DNA from: Ogataea parapolymorpha DL-1
Taxonomy: Eukaryota > Ascomycota > Pichiomycetes > Pichiales > Pichiaceae
NCBI RefSeq assembly: GCF_000187245.1
Contig: NC_027860.1
Location: forward strand, 930,001-994,000
Direction: 5' to 3'
DNA length: 64,000 nt
Shown: positions 45,530-54,401 of the stretch, in pieces
How positions within the stretch are numbered: the first letter of the stretch is position 1
How the letters are laid out: each line of letters begins with the position of its first letter
Translations under genes and position numbers: made by a program
The notes under the pieces: generated by a model
Database searches by the model: none
Told to the model about the DNA's origin: nothing
What the model saw: only the letters and a program-made list of their open reading frames with translations

Positions 45530-47447
45530 CTATTTTCCAATCTCCAGTACTTTTTTATAGCAGTAGAGTTCAAGAAGAAGTTTGCGAAGCAATTCTTGGT
45601 TCATTGGAAACATCTTAGCGATGCTTTTCAGTTTCACGGAGCCCATTCTCTGATCATATACCCAGTGCTTCAGATCTGGAAGCGATAACAGAGATGGTAT
45701 TTCTTCGTAGGGAAAGCAAAGCCCTTCCGGATCGATTGTAAAGAGTTTCTTTTTAGTCGTGGAAACCAATTGCGAGGTGAATATCAGATTCTTTAATGCA
45801 AGAAGCAACGACGACTCCTCGTAATGCAAGGGAGACCCGCCCAAATCGAGAACTATTGTGATTATTAAACTCAAAAATTGCTTATTCTCTGTTGCATCAT
45901 ACAGGTAGAAAGCATTAAGTCTTACAACCAGTGCTTGGTAAAATAATGAGTCTTCATTCAAATATGTTCCTCTTTTGATCGACTTTTTAAAGCTTGAAGC
46001 GATATCAAAACACTGCTTCATTTTCGTAGCTACCAAGAGGATATCCTCTTTCCGAGAATAGATCTGACTGATGTTAGACAAAAACCAGTACGACTCCCCT
46101 TTCTCACAACAAGGCCGGGTTTTCACAAAAACCATATTTCGGACGGTTGGAGATGAAGTCGAATAGACAAATTTGATGAACTCAAGAGTGTATTTGTGAG
46201 TGACTCTGGAAGCGGCTTTCTCGATAGTACCTGTTAATTCCGATTCTTTGAAACATAATAGACTAGACCAGATCATAGACTGAAACAAAGGATTTACGAT
46301 GATAGAGGTTATCAAGGTATGACAAGTTTTCAAGGTTGGTTTTTCTGCTATTGCTTTGAGTCCCTCATACAAAAGGGACACTATGGTGCCGTTCTTGTTT
46401 ATGTTATAGTAGACTAGCAGATTGTCAAAGAAGTCCCCTAGCACCAGCAAGAAATGGTTCTTCGAGTCATGGTTTTTGCATAGTTCCATGATATCAAGGT
46501 AATAATTGAGTGACGAAATATAAAGCTGATATTCTTGGGTTTCGGTGAAGAGTTCCGTGGTAACTTTGTTTTTGACTGGATCCCTTTTTAATCTATTTTC
46601 GCTTTCCTGCTCTCGCAAAGATAAAGGGTACTTTAGAAGTGTCTCGCACAGTTGGGATTCAGTGAAATAGAGACGAGCATGCTGAGACACATCGATCAGC
46701 CTAGCTAAGTTACCCAACAATATATCCCGATACTGAAGCGTGAATTTTTCGCTTGGCGGGGGATAGATAGTGGAATTTATAAACCTGTGAACGAAGTCGA
46801 ATGTGGGGAATCGCTTTTTTGATGCTTCATAAGAGTCTGATTTTGGTATTTTGATTTTAAACCATTCCTCTGCAAGTGCTGGAAATTTAGTATAAGTTTG
46901 AATGATACTGGCCACAAGAAGAATAGAACACTTCAGGAGCTTTGAATCTGGTGCAGCGTGTAAACCTGATACAAAGTTCTCGAGCGCTTTGCAAATGTAA
47001 GAAGAGAACTCTTCCATTGTGTCATGAAAATGTTCATAATTCTTTAGCACAGTGAAGAACAGGGAACACAATTCTGTTGTTACCGAATGGTCGCCAAAAC
47101 GCAGCGCAACAATCCCAACACGGGATTCCAAAATACCGCTCAGTATCAATGATTCATACCGCTCTTTAAGGCCTGTGGAAAAGTTCTGATTCAAGCGCTT
47201 CAATGATATGTATAGTTCATTGAGACTATTATCGTCACACTAATGTGTTAGTACTAAGGTGGACAAAACTCACCTTCTTCAACACGCCGACGGTAGAGCT
47301 TTGAACGTTGTCGATCAAATATTGGAAACTGGAGTCTTGTTTCTTTTGGTTTGCGACAACAAACCTAGAGTTTGAAGAAACCGGGCGCTGTGTTGAGTGC
47401 TGTTCTAATGCAGCCGTTTTAGTTGGCGAAGCACTGAGGCTCTTCAT
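45530..47447 (-). CDS. Large helical protein of unknown function, two exons
   Basis: Not recognised. The gene is complement(join(45530-47239, 47274-47447)), 627 residues. Exon 1 encodes 58 residues ('MKSLSASPTKTAALEQHSTQ' to 'STVGVLKK'), a polar leader with an amphipathic start. Exon 2 continues CDDNSLNELYISLKRLNQ and is a run of alpha helices ('LFFTVLKNYEHFHDTMEEF', 'ILLVASIIQTYTKFPALAEE', 'YLDIMELCKNHDSKNHF') that reads like a HEAT/ARM-type repeat scaffold, with no signal peptide or TM segment. No ATG begins the exon 2 frame near its 5' end (it starts from TTG unspliced), so the 34-nt intron is required. It is divergent from KAR4 across 325 bp that carry pheromone-response elements. Confidence 0.75.
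47240..47273 (-). other. Ultra-short spliceosomal intron (34 nt) in the unknown helical-protein gene
   Basis: On the minus strand it starts GTGAGT, has a perfect TACTAAC and ends TTAG. The branch A is 8 nt before the end. Phase 0, after codon 58. A 34-nt length is not a multiple of three, so retention shifts the frame. Confidence 0.88.
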
Positions 47448-47772
47448 TTAGGATCAAAAAACTAAGTTGCCCTTTTTAGGGATACAAAGGCTGTGCGCCA
47501 TGTTAAAAATTAAATCAACTGAAAAAAGCAAGATGTGAGATCTGAAACATCCACTAAATATAAATAAAGCATCCCCTGCCAAATCGAGCATTTGAGAAAT
47601 CTTGAAACAGTCTGATTCAGAACCAAATTGACATTTGGCGTATTAAGGTTTTCATTTACAGGTTTCAAAACAAACGTGCAACAAACTTTCCCTGACTTTT
47701 GACTTATAAGAAGGATCGAGAAACAGGTACATTGATTTTTATTGATAATTCCTTCAAGTGGGATATATCAGA
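47448..47772. promoter_or_regulatory. Divergent promoter with pheromone response elements upstream of KAR4
   Basis: A 325-bp region between divergent starts. It carries TGAAACA at 47543-47549 and again at 47603-47609, spaced exactly 60 bp, plus GGTTTCA (TGAAACC on the other strand) at 47661-47667. TGAAACA is the Ste12 site, and KAR4 is a Ste12 target in S. cerevisiae. No gene was seen inside. Confidence 0.6.
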
Positions 47773-48927
47773 ATGAATAATACATCCTATATCAAGCCAG
47801 TAGGTACAAGATCGGGATATCCTTACCTATCAAGCCTTCAAGGATGGCAGGGATCAGATTATAATATTCAAAAATCACTAGCACATCAACCTGGTGATGG
47901 CCATAGACTTGTTGCAACACGTGCCTCCGTTAAAGATTCATATTCAAAGACTACAAGAACTTTAGCATCCTTGAATCCCCAACAGACAAACAATAGGACA
48001 GGGAAAGGGAACGCCAATAGTAAGCAAAACAATGAGAGCAAAAGCTCCGTTCCATGTTTCAAGAATGATTATTCAAATCATTACATCCATTCTGGTGTCC
48101 TTCCAGTCAAATATGTAAGAAACGCAATTCAACCTGTGGAAGGATATCCAAAGCTACAAAAGCTTATTAAACTTAAAGAGCAACAGGTGATGAAATATGC
48201 TACTAGAGCTTATGGCTCAAGAGTCAAGCCTGAAAAAATGGTTGATACGTTGAACAAGTGGATATACGAGGACAACTTACAGTTTGATGTTATCATGATT
48301 GGTGCATTATCTGAAAACCAGTTATTATACCCCTTGATATCGCAACTTCCAATTGATAAACTATGTGCTAAACCGGGATTTTTGTTCATCTGGGCATCCA
48401 CCCAGAAAATATCCGAGCTTTCTAAACTTCTTTCAAACACGGGCACATGGACAAAAAAATTTAGGAGATCAGAAGAGCTTGTGTTCGTTCCTGTGGACAA
48501 GAATTCGCCATTCTATCCCACCGATTCACTTATCCCTGAAGAACAATTGCTAGAACAAATGCAATGGCATTGTTGGATGTGTATTACTGGAACCGTACGG
48601 AGATCATCAGACAAGAACCTTATTCACTGCAACATTAACACTGATCTTTCCATTGAAAATGCTTCCACGAAGAACTCGGCCGTTCCAGCACAGATATACC
48701 AAGTTGCCGAGAATTTTTCGACTTCCACCAAACGGCTGCATATCATCCCATCAAAGACAGGGCTTGATCATCCTGTGAAACTGAGGCCAGGCTGGGTTAT
48801 CCTGAGCCCCGATGTCATGCTCGATAACTTTGATGCATTGAAATACAAAAAGGAGATTGCAAGTCTGGGTTCCAATATTCCTCTTGATGACGAAATTGAA
48901 CAATTAAGACCCAAGACTCCAGTTTAA
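47773..48927 (+). CDS. KAR4: Kar4, catalytically inactive METTL14-like MT-A70 protein
   Basis: In S. cerevisiae Kar4 acts with Ste12 in karyogamy-gene transcription and is a subunit of the meiotic mRNA m6A writer complex. The 384-residue product has a basic, Asn/Gln-rich leader (about 115 residues) and an MT-A70 domain: 'NQLLYPLISQLPIDKLCAKP', 'GFLFIWASTQKISELSKLL' and the signature 'QWHCWMCITGTVRRSSDKNL' followed by 'IHCNINTDLSIEN'. The catalytic DPPW-type tetrad is absent ('IMIGALSEN' occupies the site), as expected for the METTL14/Kar4 branch. The upstream in-frame start is GTG, so the ATG at 47773 was chosen. The promoter has several TGAAAC elements. Confidence 0.88.
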   Translation: MNNTSYIKPVGTRSGYPYLSSLQGWQGSDYNIQKSLAHQPGDGHRLVATRASVKDSYSKTTRTLASLNPQQTNNRTGKGNANSKQNNESKSSVPCFKNDYSNHYIHSGVLPVKYVRNAIQPVEGYPKLQKLIKLKEQQVMKYATRAYGSRVKPEKMVDTLNKWIYEDNLQFDVIMIGALSENQLLYPLISQLPIDKLCAKPGFLFIWASTQKISELSKLLSNTGTWTKKFRRSEELVFVPVDKNSPFYPTDSLIPEEQLLEQMQWHCWMCITGTVRRSSDKNLIHCNINTDLSIENASTKNSAVPAQIYQVAENFSTSTKRLHIIPSKTGLDHPVKLRPGWVILSPDVMLDNFDALKYKKEIASLGSNIPLDDEIEQLRPKTPV

Positions 48928-49253
48928 TGTAAGCATTATAACTTTGCTAAGAAAACTAGCATTTCAGTTTTTTAACAGCTGACAATTGAAACTTTCTGGT
49001 AGAGAAGTCTGTATTTGAACCTAATGTACAGATATTTTCAACTATATATGAACAGACTGACTTAATGTCATTTGACCATTTGTCAAATTTAAGAATTGAA
49101 ATAATTTCAAACAATTATTGGAGCATTGTTTGTAAATTTAAACATCAACTTGTAATAACACCTCACCCAACCGCAAATAATAAATATAATCAAGCCCATA
49201 GTGTACAATGTGTGAAACATAACATCCCTGTTCTGTTTCCTAATGATATTTTC
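48928..49253. other. AT-rich convergent intergenic region
   Basis: A 326-bp stretch between convergent stops of KAR4 and the next gene, so it holds only 3' ends. It is very AT-rich with no gene, RNA or repeat that I can support. An open frame crossing 49065-49367 is antisense to the next gene. Confidence 0.5.
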
Positions 49254-50255
49254 TTATGCACCAATGGAAGAGACATACCTTCCACTCTCCAGTTCATCGA
49301 TAGTAGACTCAATGACCTCATCGTCATCGTCATCTTCGACCAATTCAATGGTAGCATATTTGATTAAGTCCCACTTTTTCCAAAAAAGTAGACACTCATT
49401 AATATCGTCTGAGTCAACGAAATCCTGCAGATAATATTTTGTCTTGATGAGTCTATCCTTCAGTTGCTGCAAACGTACATTTTCAGGAACTTCAGATACA
49501 CGACGAGTTGTTGATTTAGGGACATCTGCAGGATAATCGCTCTCATATTCCGTGATGTTTGTGTTTGTGGATATTTCTGATTTATAACCTTCTTCTTCGT
49601 CAGAAGTAATTGCAATAGAAGTAGGAGTTTGAGGAATTCCATTTCCCCCGTCAAATCCATACACTTCATCCTCATCAACTGCGGTGGCATCACAATATCT
49701 TGCCCAGGCTTCATCAATAGCCCCCACAAGGTATTCAAAACAACGACTTCTTGCTGCAAAATCAGAGTCTGGAAGACAACGTCTTGACTTTGGACTCATG
49801 TCGAGAGATGGCGACTGCGTCACATTGAGAGGAGAAGACACAGCCGAGCCTCTTCTACTAAAAGAGCTGTGGCCGGCTGCATTGTCAGATGAATCCTCCT
49901 TGTTATCACGTTTCTCTTCTTGCTCGTCATCACTGTATTGGCTAACAGCTTTTGATAACTTTGAATCCATCATTGCTGATGACAAAGAGTTTCTCAGAAG
50001 CTCTCTGTGACTCCTTCTTTTATTTCTTAACCTGTTTCTATCTCTGAGAGTTGTTGGCTTTCGCGAAGCTTCATCTTCAGAAGACTCGTCTTCGCTCGAC
50101 GAGTTTTGGCAACTACGGATGTAGAGCAAACTGCCTTTATTCGAAGACAATGGGCAGTGCTTTTTGCGGGAAGGAAACGAAAGTGACGAAATGGGGTTGT
50201 TCTCCTTATCAAAATCTGTGTTCACAGATGATCCTCTTTTGACTGAGAGAACCAT
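49254..50255 (-). CDS. Acidic, predicted disordered protein with a KEN box
   Basis: Not firmly recognised. The 333-residue product starts MVLSVKRGSSVNTDFDKENN, with a KEN box and a following NP that could act as an APC/C degron. A polar and charged middle contains 'SSSEDESSEDEASRK', the basic patch 'RDRNRLRNKRRSHRELLRNS' and SP sites. One folded-looking block, 'CFEYLVGAIDEAWARYCDAT', is followed by 'LQQLKDRLIKTKYYLQDFVD' and an acidic C-terminus. The upstream frame begins with TTG, so the ATG at 50255 was used. Its place between KAR4 and POF1 corresponds to the S. cerevisiae interval that contains LRE1. Relationship to Lre1/Hlr1 is only a synteny-based guess. Confidence 0.6.
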   Translation of the reverse strand: MVLSVKRGSSVNTDFDKENNPISSLSFPSRKKHCPLSSNKGSLLYIRSCQNSSSEDESSEDEASRKPTTLRDRNRLRNKRRSHRELLRNSLSSAMMDSKLSKAVSQYSDDEQEEKRDNKEDSSDNAAGHSSFSRRGSAVSSPLNVTQSPSLDMSPKSRRCLPDSDFAARSRCFEYLVGAIDEAWARYCDATAVDEDEVYGFDGGNGIPQTPTSIAITSDEEEGYKSEISTNTNITEYESDYPADVPKSTTRRVSEVPENVRLQQLKDRLIKTKYYLQDFVDSDDINECLLFWKKWDLIKYATIELVEDDDDDEVIESTIDELESGRYVSSIGA

Positions 50256-50680
50256 TTTGGGCGTGTACTTTGCACAAAAAAAGTTTTCCTTTTTGAGATA
50301 ACTGACACGAGTTCTCTTGACAGCCTCCTTGCTATTAATAACCAATCAGGAGAGAGTATTGGCACAAGCACAACTGAACGTAACAATTAAGTAGTCCAGA
50401 AGAACGGTAAGCTCTGTAAGAATATGACTCTAAAACCTCTCTATTTGCAACCAAATATAAGGTTTGAGTACTAGTACCAGCTAAAAATTAACTTGGCAGA
50501 ACTTGGTGAACAAGTTTTAAAACACCAGAGTGGCAAATTTGCTGGAAGAAAAATGTGGAAATAGGAAATGTACAAGGATAAAATAGTGGGTGGCGAATTG
50601 CAGCCAAATTGTCGTTCGCAGAAATTTTCTGTGCAGCGCACGCAACTTAGAGAGTAAGACGTGTCTAGAAAAATATTTGG
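50256..50680. other. Intergenic region upstream of the KEN-box gene
   Basis: A 425-bp stretch between the start of the minus-strand KEN-box gene and the stop of POF1, so it is the KEN-box gene's promoter. It is A/T-rich in the middle with no open frame or RNA gene that I can support. Confidence 0.45.
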
Positions 50681-51511
50681 CTATAGTGGTGTATGGATGT
50701 CATCGTAAGGATGTTCTTCGGTGATGAAACTAGCTATGTTCGGTGTTGTTTTCGTAATCCAGCTATTGTCTCCAGATTGAATGAGCTTCCTTATGCTTGA
50801 TGAGCTGAGATTATCCGTATGAGCATCTCCCTGGGCTAAGAAGATTTTATCTGCCCAAGTAGGTGGTGTGTCTGCTACCAGGCCTTTTTTCATTCTCTCA
50901 AGGTATTGCATCTGGGATTCCAGAGGATGGTTACCGTCATTCCTTGTCAATACGAAACAGTCGCTCGTGTTGAAAAACCCTCCTAAAGCGTCTTGCAAAG
51001 AACGAGGCTCGTAGTATTTTGGAGCCAGAAGTCTAATAAGAGTATCATAGCCAAGCAGGAAGGTAAACCTCAAGTGGTCTGTGTATTCTCTTTTGAAATA
51101 CTCCTCTAAAGTCAGAGCTTTATCCACAAAAAGGGAGCAATTGGTGATTCCGATAGCGCAAGAGACTCCCAATTGATCAGTAATTTCATGAGCCAAGTAG
51201 TACATCATTTTAAGGCGGTCTTCGAACTTGGCAGGTTGTGGTTGCTTGTCGGCATTTTTAACTGAGAGTACTAATAGCACTGACCTTGAGTTCACGCTGC
51301 TGTGAGCGGTTGATTCATCACCTAATTTATGTGTGAGGGACTTGGCTACCAATGATAAGTGACCTTTATGAGGGGGGTTGAATGACGAGTCCAATACAAG
51401 GATACGATTTGTTATTGGAAGAACAAACTGGTTATTCGTTGCAAAGAGCAGCTTGAACGATTTGGATGTGGTCTTGAGAAACGAGTTCAAGTGAGGCTCA
51501 AAACTGAACAT
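50681..51511 (-). CDS. POF1: Pof1-type nicotinamide mononucleotide adenylyltransferase
   Basis: Nucleotidyltransferase that makes NAD precursors. In S. cerevisiae Pof1 (YCL047C, 258 residues, against 276 here) is linked to NMN adenylylation and to protein quality control. The nucleotidyltransferase signature is present: 'ILVLDSSFNPPHKGHLSLVA', with the GxFxPxHxGH-like core in the 'SFNPPHKGH' form. 'FTFLLGYDTLIRLLAPKYYE' corresponds to the substrate-binding strand, and 'NLSSSSIRKLIQSGD' supplies the C-terminal ISSTxxR-type motif. No signal peptide or membrane segment is seen. It lies near KAR4, as in yeast chromosome III. Confidence 0.85.
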   Translation of the reverse strand: MFSFEPHLNSFLKTTSKSFKLLFATNNQFVLPITNRILVLDSSFNPPHKGHLSLVAKSLTHKLGDESTAHSSVNSRSVLLVLSVKNADKQPQPAKFEDRLKMMYYLAHEITDQLGVSCAIGITNCSLFVDKALTLEEYFKREYTDHLRFTFLLGYDTLIRLLAPKYYEPRSLQDALGGFFNTSDCFVLTRNDGNHPLESQMQYLERMKKGLVADTPPTWADKIFLAQGDAHTDNLSSSSIRKLIQSGDNSWITKTTPNIASFITEEHPYDDIHTPL

Positions 51512-51627
51512 TTTGTTTAATAAAAAGCATGAAAATACTGTAATTCTTTTCGGGAATCAAGAGTACAGTCGATCTCGGATAAAATGGGCAGCAGTGATTT
51601 ATTATTGATCCGTTTATATATATTTTA

Positions 51628-52791
51628 TTAATTCACAACTCTGGACCACTCGCTCTCAACAACACCATATTGCAACTCAGCAATCCAGTCTGCGATTTGT
51701 TTGGTCAAAGGACCAAATTGTTCGCCAGGAAGCAAAGGAACATTGATAGCAGTGCCGTTATAGCCAATCTCTTTAATTGGCGACACAACTGCAGCAGTTC
51801 CGGCACCAAAAGCCTCGACCAATTCACCAGATTCGGCCTTGGAGGCAATTTCAGTGATGGTACAATATCTCTCGTTGACATCCCATTCAGATGGATTGAG
51901 CCTCTCTCTTGCCAAGCTCAAAATGGAATCTCTTGTCACACCCTCCAAAATAGTGCCATCCAATGGGGCCGTCACTAACTCTTTCTTTCCTGTAGCCTTG
52001 TCCTGGAAAACAACGAAGAAGTTCATGGTACCCACTTCCGTAACGTTCTTTTCTGGACCGAACAACCAAAGATTTTGTTGATATCCTCTGGAAGCAGCCT
52101 CAAGTTGAGGTTTGATACATGGAGCGTAGTTTGCTCCGAGTTTCTTATCACCAACTCCTCCAGGCCAAGCTCTGGTAGCGTAATCAGTGGCTTCCAATCT
52201 AACTGCCTTGAAACCAGTCTTATAGTATGGTCCAACAGGCGAACAAATGACATAAAGAAGAGCCCTGTCTGGAATTCCAACACCAAGACCTGCTGTCGTC
52301 CCAATCATAGTTGGTCTGATATAAAGAGAGTATCCTCTCTCTTGTGGGATAAAAGCACCGTCGATCTTCAACAATTCCCCGATGAGCTTGATGAGTTCTT
52401 CAGAATCAAAAGTAGGCAAGCATATTCTAGCAGCAGACTTATTCATTCTCTTCATGTTCATGTCTGGTCTGAACATTCTAATCTTTCCCTTACTATCCTT
52501 GTATGCCTTAAGACCTTCGAACAGTTCGAAAGCATAGTGAAAAACACAAGCAGATGGATCAAGAGAGAGATTTCCGTATGGTTTGATCTCTGGAATGCCC
52601 CAACCGGACTCTGCAGTCCATTCAATAGTCAACATATGATCGGTGAATGATTGGCCGAACACAAGTTGGTCATTAGGCAGTTTAGTCTTTGGTGCTGTAG
52701 TTTTGGTGATCTTCAGCTTTGAAGAATCTAGCGCAGACGACATGCTCCTGATAAAGTTTTTGCTTCTAAATGATTGTTTTAGAAAAAACAT
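51628..52791 (-). CDS. BAT1: Branched-chain amino-acid aminotransferase
   Basis: PLP enzyme for the last step of leucine, isoleucine and valine synthesis and the first of their breakdown. The 387-residue protein shows the class IV core: 'GWGIPEIKPYGNLSLDPSAC', 'YAFELFEGLKAYKDSKGKIR', 'ATDYATRAWPGGVGDKKLGA' with the PLP lysine, 'NYAPCIKPQLEAASRGYQQN', 'GTMNFFVVFQ' and 'PLDGTILEGVTRDSILSLAR'. The first 16 residues (MFFLKQSFRSKNFIRS) are a typical mitochondrial presequence, and a second Met at residue 17 (MSSALDSS) could start a cytosolic form. S. cerevisiae uses two genes, BAT1 and BAT2, for these locations. The symbol refers to the mitochondrial form. Confidence 0.93.
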   Translation of the reverse strand: MFFLKQSFRSKNFIRSMSSALDSSKLKITKTTAPKTKLPNDQLVFGQSFTDHMLTIEWTAESGWGIPEIKPYGNLSLDPSACVFHYAFELFEGLKAYKDSKGKIRMFRPDMNMKRMNKSAARICLPTFDSEELIKLIGELLKIDGAFIPQERGYSLYIRPTMIGTTAGLGVGIPDRALLYVICSPVGPYYKTGFKAVRLEATDYATRAWPGGVGDKKLGANYAPCIKPQLEAASRGYQQNLWLFGPEKNVTEVGTMNFFVVFQDKATGKKELVTAPLDGTILEGVTRDSILSLARERLNPSEWDVNERYCTITEIASKAESGELVEAFGAGTAAVVSPIKEIGYNGTAINVPLLPGEQFGPLTKQIADWIAELQYGVVESEWSRVVN

Positions 52792-52930
52792 TTTGAGGTT
52801 GAATTTTAGGATAAGTTGGTGAGTAATTTACAGATCTCCAGAAATGATAAATTTTCATTGAATTTTATCAAATCTCGGTTATTTAGGGAAATGAGGTAAA
52901 AAGCGCTTTATCTAAAATGAACTGACTTAA

Positions 52931-54301
52931 TCATTTTTGGCTTGTCAGTTTCTTACTCGCTTCAAGTTTCCTATCCAGACTCCTCAATCTCTCGTTCTTT
53001 TTCTCCTCCTGATCCTGGGAAAGTTTACTCAACAGTGCGGGTCCGGGCTGGTTCTTGAATGCCGACTTGAATAAACTTAATTTATCCGTCTCTGATATCT
53101 GTGCGTTACTCGATAAGCCCTTGTTCTTACTCTCTTTCTTTTTGCTCTTGTCCCCATTTTGCTTCTTCAGCCTGTTCCGTTCGATCGCAGATCTTTTCTC
53201 CAAAATCTCAACCACCTCTTTAGTTTTATCGAATAAAGCCGATTGTAGCTCTTTATTGTTGAGTTCAGAGCGCTGTTCCTTTTTGACAATTGAGCACTCT
53301 TTGACGTAATTACCACCATGCAATTTAAGGAACTCAGGAGAGTTAAGTGCAAACAAAAACGACTGCATTCCTTGTTCTCCGGATTTCAAGACGAACCACC
53401 AAAAAGGATACAATATCAAATAAAGCAGCAGGCCCCAAATGGAGCCCATGGAGAGAGTACGACGCATAGAAGGGGTTCTTACCAATCCTGGGTTCACGAT
53501 ATTGATTTTCGTATTATTTGGCTCACCATCTTTTCTTTGAAAGCTGTCCAGCCTCCGTTGGTATTCTTTTGCAAACATGGAAAGCATTAGCTTTGATGTC
53601 CCATAGACCTTCCATGGCTGGTTTGCAGGGTATTTTCTCACGTCCCACAACAAATCGTTCAGGTCGATCTCACCTATGGACTGACTCATACAGCTGGCCA
53701 GTAATATTCTAACATCTCTATCAGCTAACTGAACTTTAAGGGACGGTTCAAGCAATGTGAGCAGGTGAAAGTGACCAAGGTAATTGATTGCCATTTGACG
53801 TTCAACACCGTCTATACTTGATTCTCTAACCTTGCCAATTGGTGCCGCTTCGGCTGCAAGGCACAATATCCCATCAAGACGACGTGGTGGGGACTGATCA
53901 AGCCAGGTGGTAGCAAACTTTCTAATGGAATACAAGGAGGACAAGTCACAATGCTCCGCATATATCAATTGGTTTCCCGTGTCGTTTCTGAGATCGTCGA
54001 TATAATCTGTAATCCACGCACCTCCTGACCCATCTTCATTCAGCTGTGAACTCAACAGAACCAGTTGTGCACCTCTATTAGCAAGCTCGCGCACCAGGGA
54101 GGCGCCGATACCCGACGTTCCTCCAGTCACGAGATAAACTTTACCGTGTAAGTCTCTCTCCCATGTATTAGTTGATCCACCAAAGTAGTACTTTGTAAGT
54201 CCTGCAGTAAGCAAAAGCGGCCCATATTTTTTGGCATAGTCCCATCCTGGAACTTTATCACTACCTTCCAGCAGTAGAGTACCTAGAATATTGAGTGGCA
54301 T
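52931..54301 (-). CDS. Env9-like lipid-droplet short-chain dehydrogenase with a C-terminal coil
   Basis: SDR-family oxidoreductase resembling yeast Env9 (YOR246C, 330 residues), which localises to lipid droplets and affects vacuole morphology. The NAD(P)-binding 'KVYLVTGGTSGIGASLVREL' (TGGTSGIG) lies near residues 55-74. 'NYLGHFHLLTLLEP' and the catalytic Tyr-Lys in 'WKVYGTSKLMLSMFA' (YGTSK) follow, then 'IVNPGLVRTPSMRRTLS' and a hydrophobic hairpin, 'WGLLLYLILYPFWWFVLKSG', that could anchor it to membrane or droplet. The last about 120 residues are a K/E/Q-rich coil ending 'LDRKLEASKKLTSQK', which I do not recall in Env9. The total length is 456. Confidence 0.8.
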   Translation of the reverse strand: MPLNILGTLLLEGSDKVPGWDYAKKYGPLLLTAGLTKYYFGGSTNTWERDLHGKVYLVTGGTSGIGASLVRELANRGAQLVLLSSQLNEDGSGGAWITDYIDDLRNDTGNQLIYAEHCDLSSLYSIRKFATTWLDQSPPRRLDGILCLAAEAAPIGKVRESSIDGVERQMAINYLGHFHLLTLLEPSLKVQLADRDVRILLASCMSQSIGEIDLNDLLWDVRKYPANQPWKVYGTSKLMLSMFAKEYQRRLDSFQRKDGEPNNTKINIVNPGLVRTPSMRRTLSMGSIWGLLLYLILYPFWWFVLKSGEQGMQSFLFALNSPEFLKLHGGNYVKECSIVKKEQRSELNNKELQSALFDKTKEVVEILEKRSAIERNRLKKQNGDKSKKKESKNKGLSSNAQISETDKLSLFKSAFKNQPGPALLSKLSQDQEEKKNERLRSLDRKLEASKKLTSQK

Positions 54302-54401
54302 GCTATCACTGAAATAGAGGGATCAACGAAAATCGATGAACAAATAATACACACAGCCTTGAAAAAAAATTATTTGGAAAGTAATCCAGCTATTGATCAA
54401 C

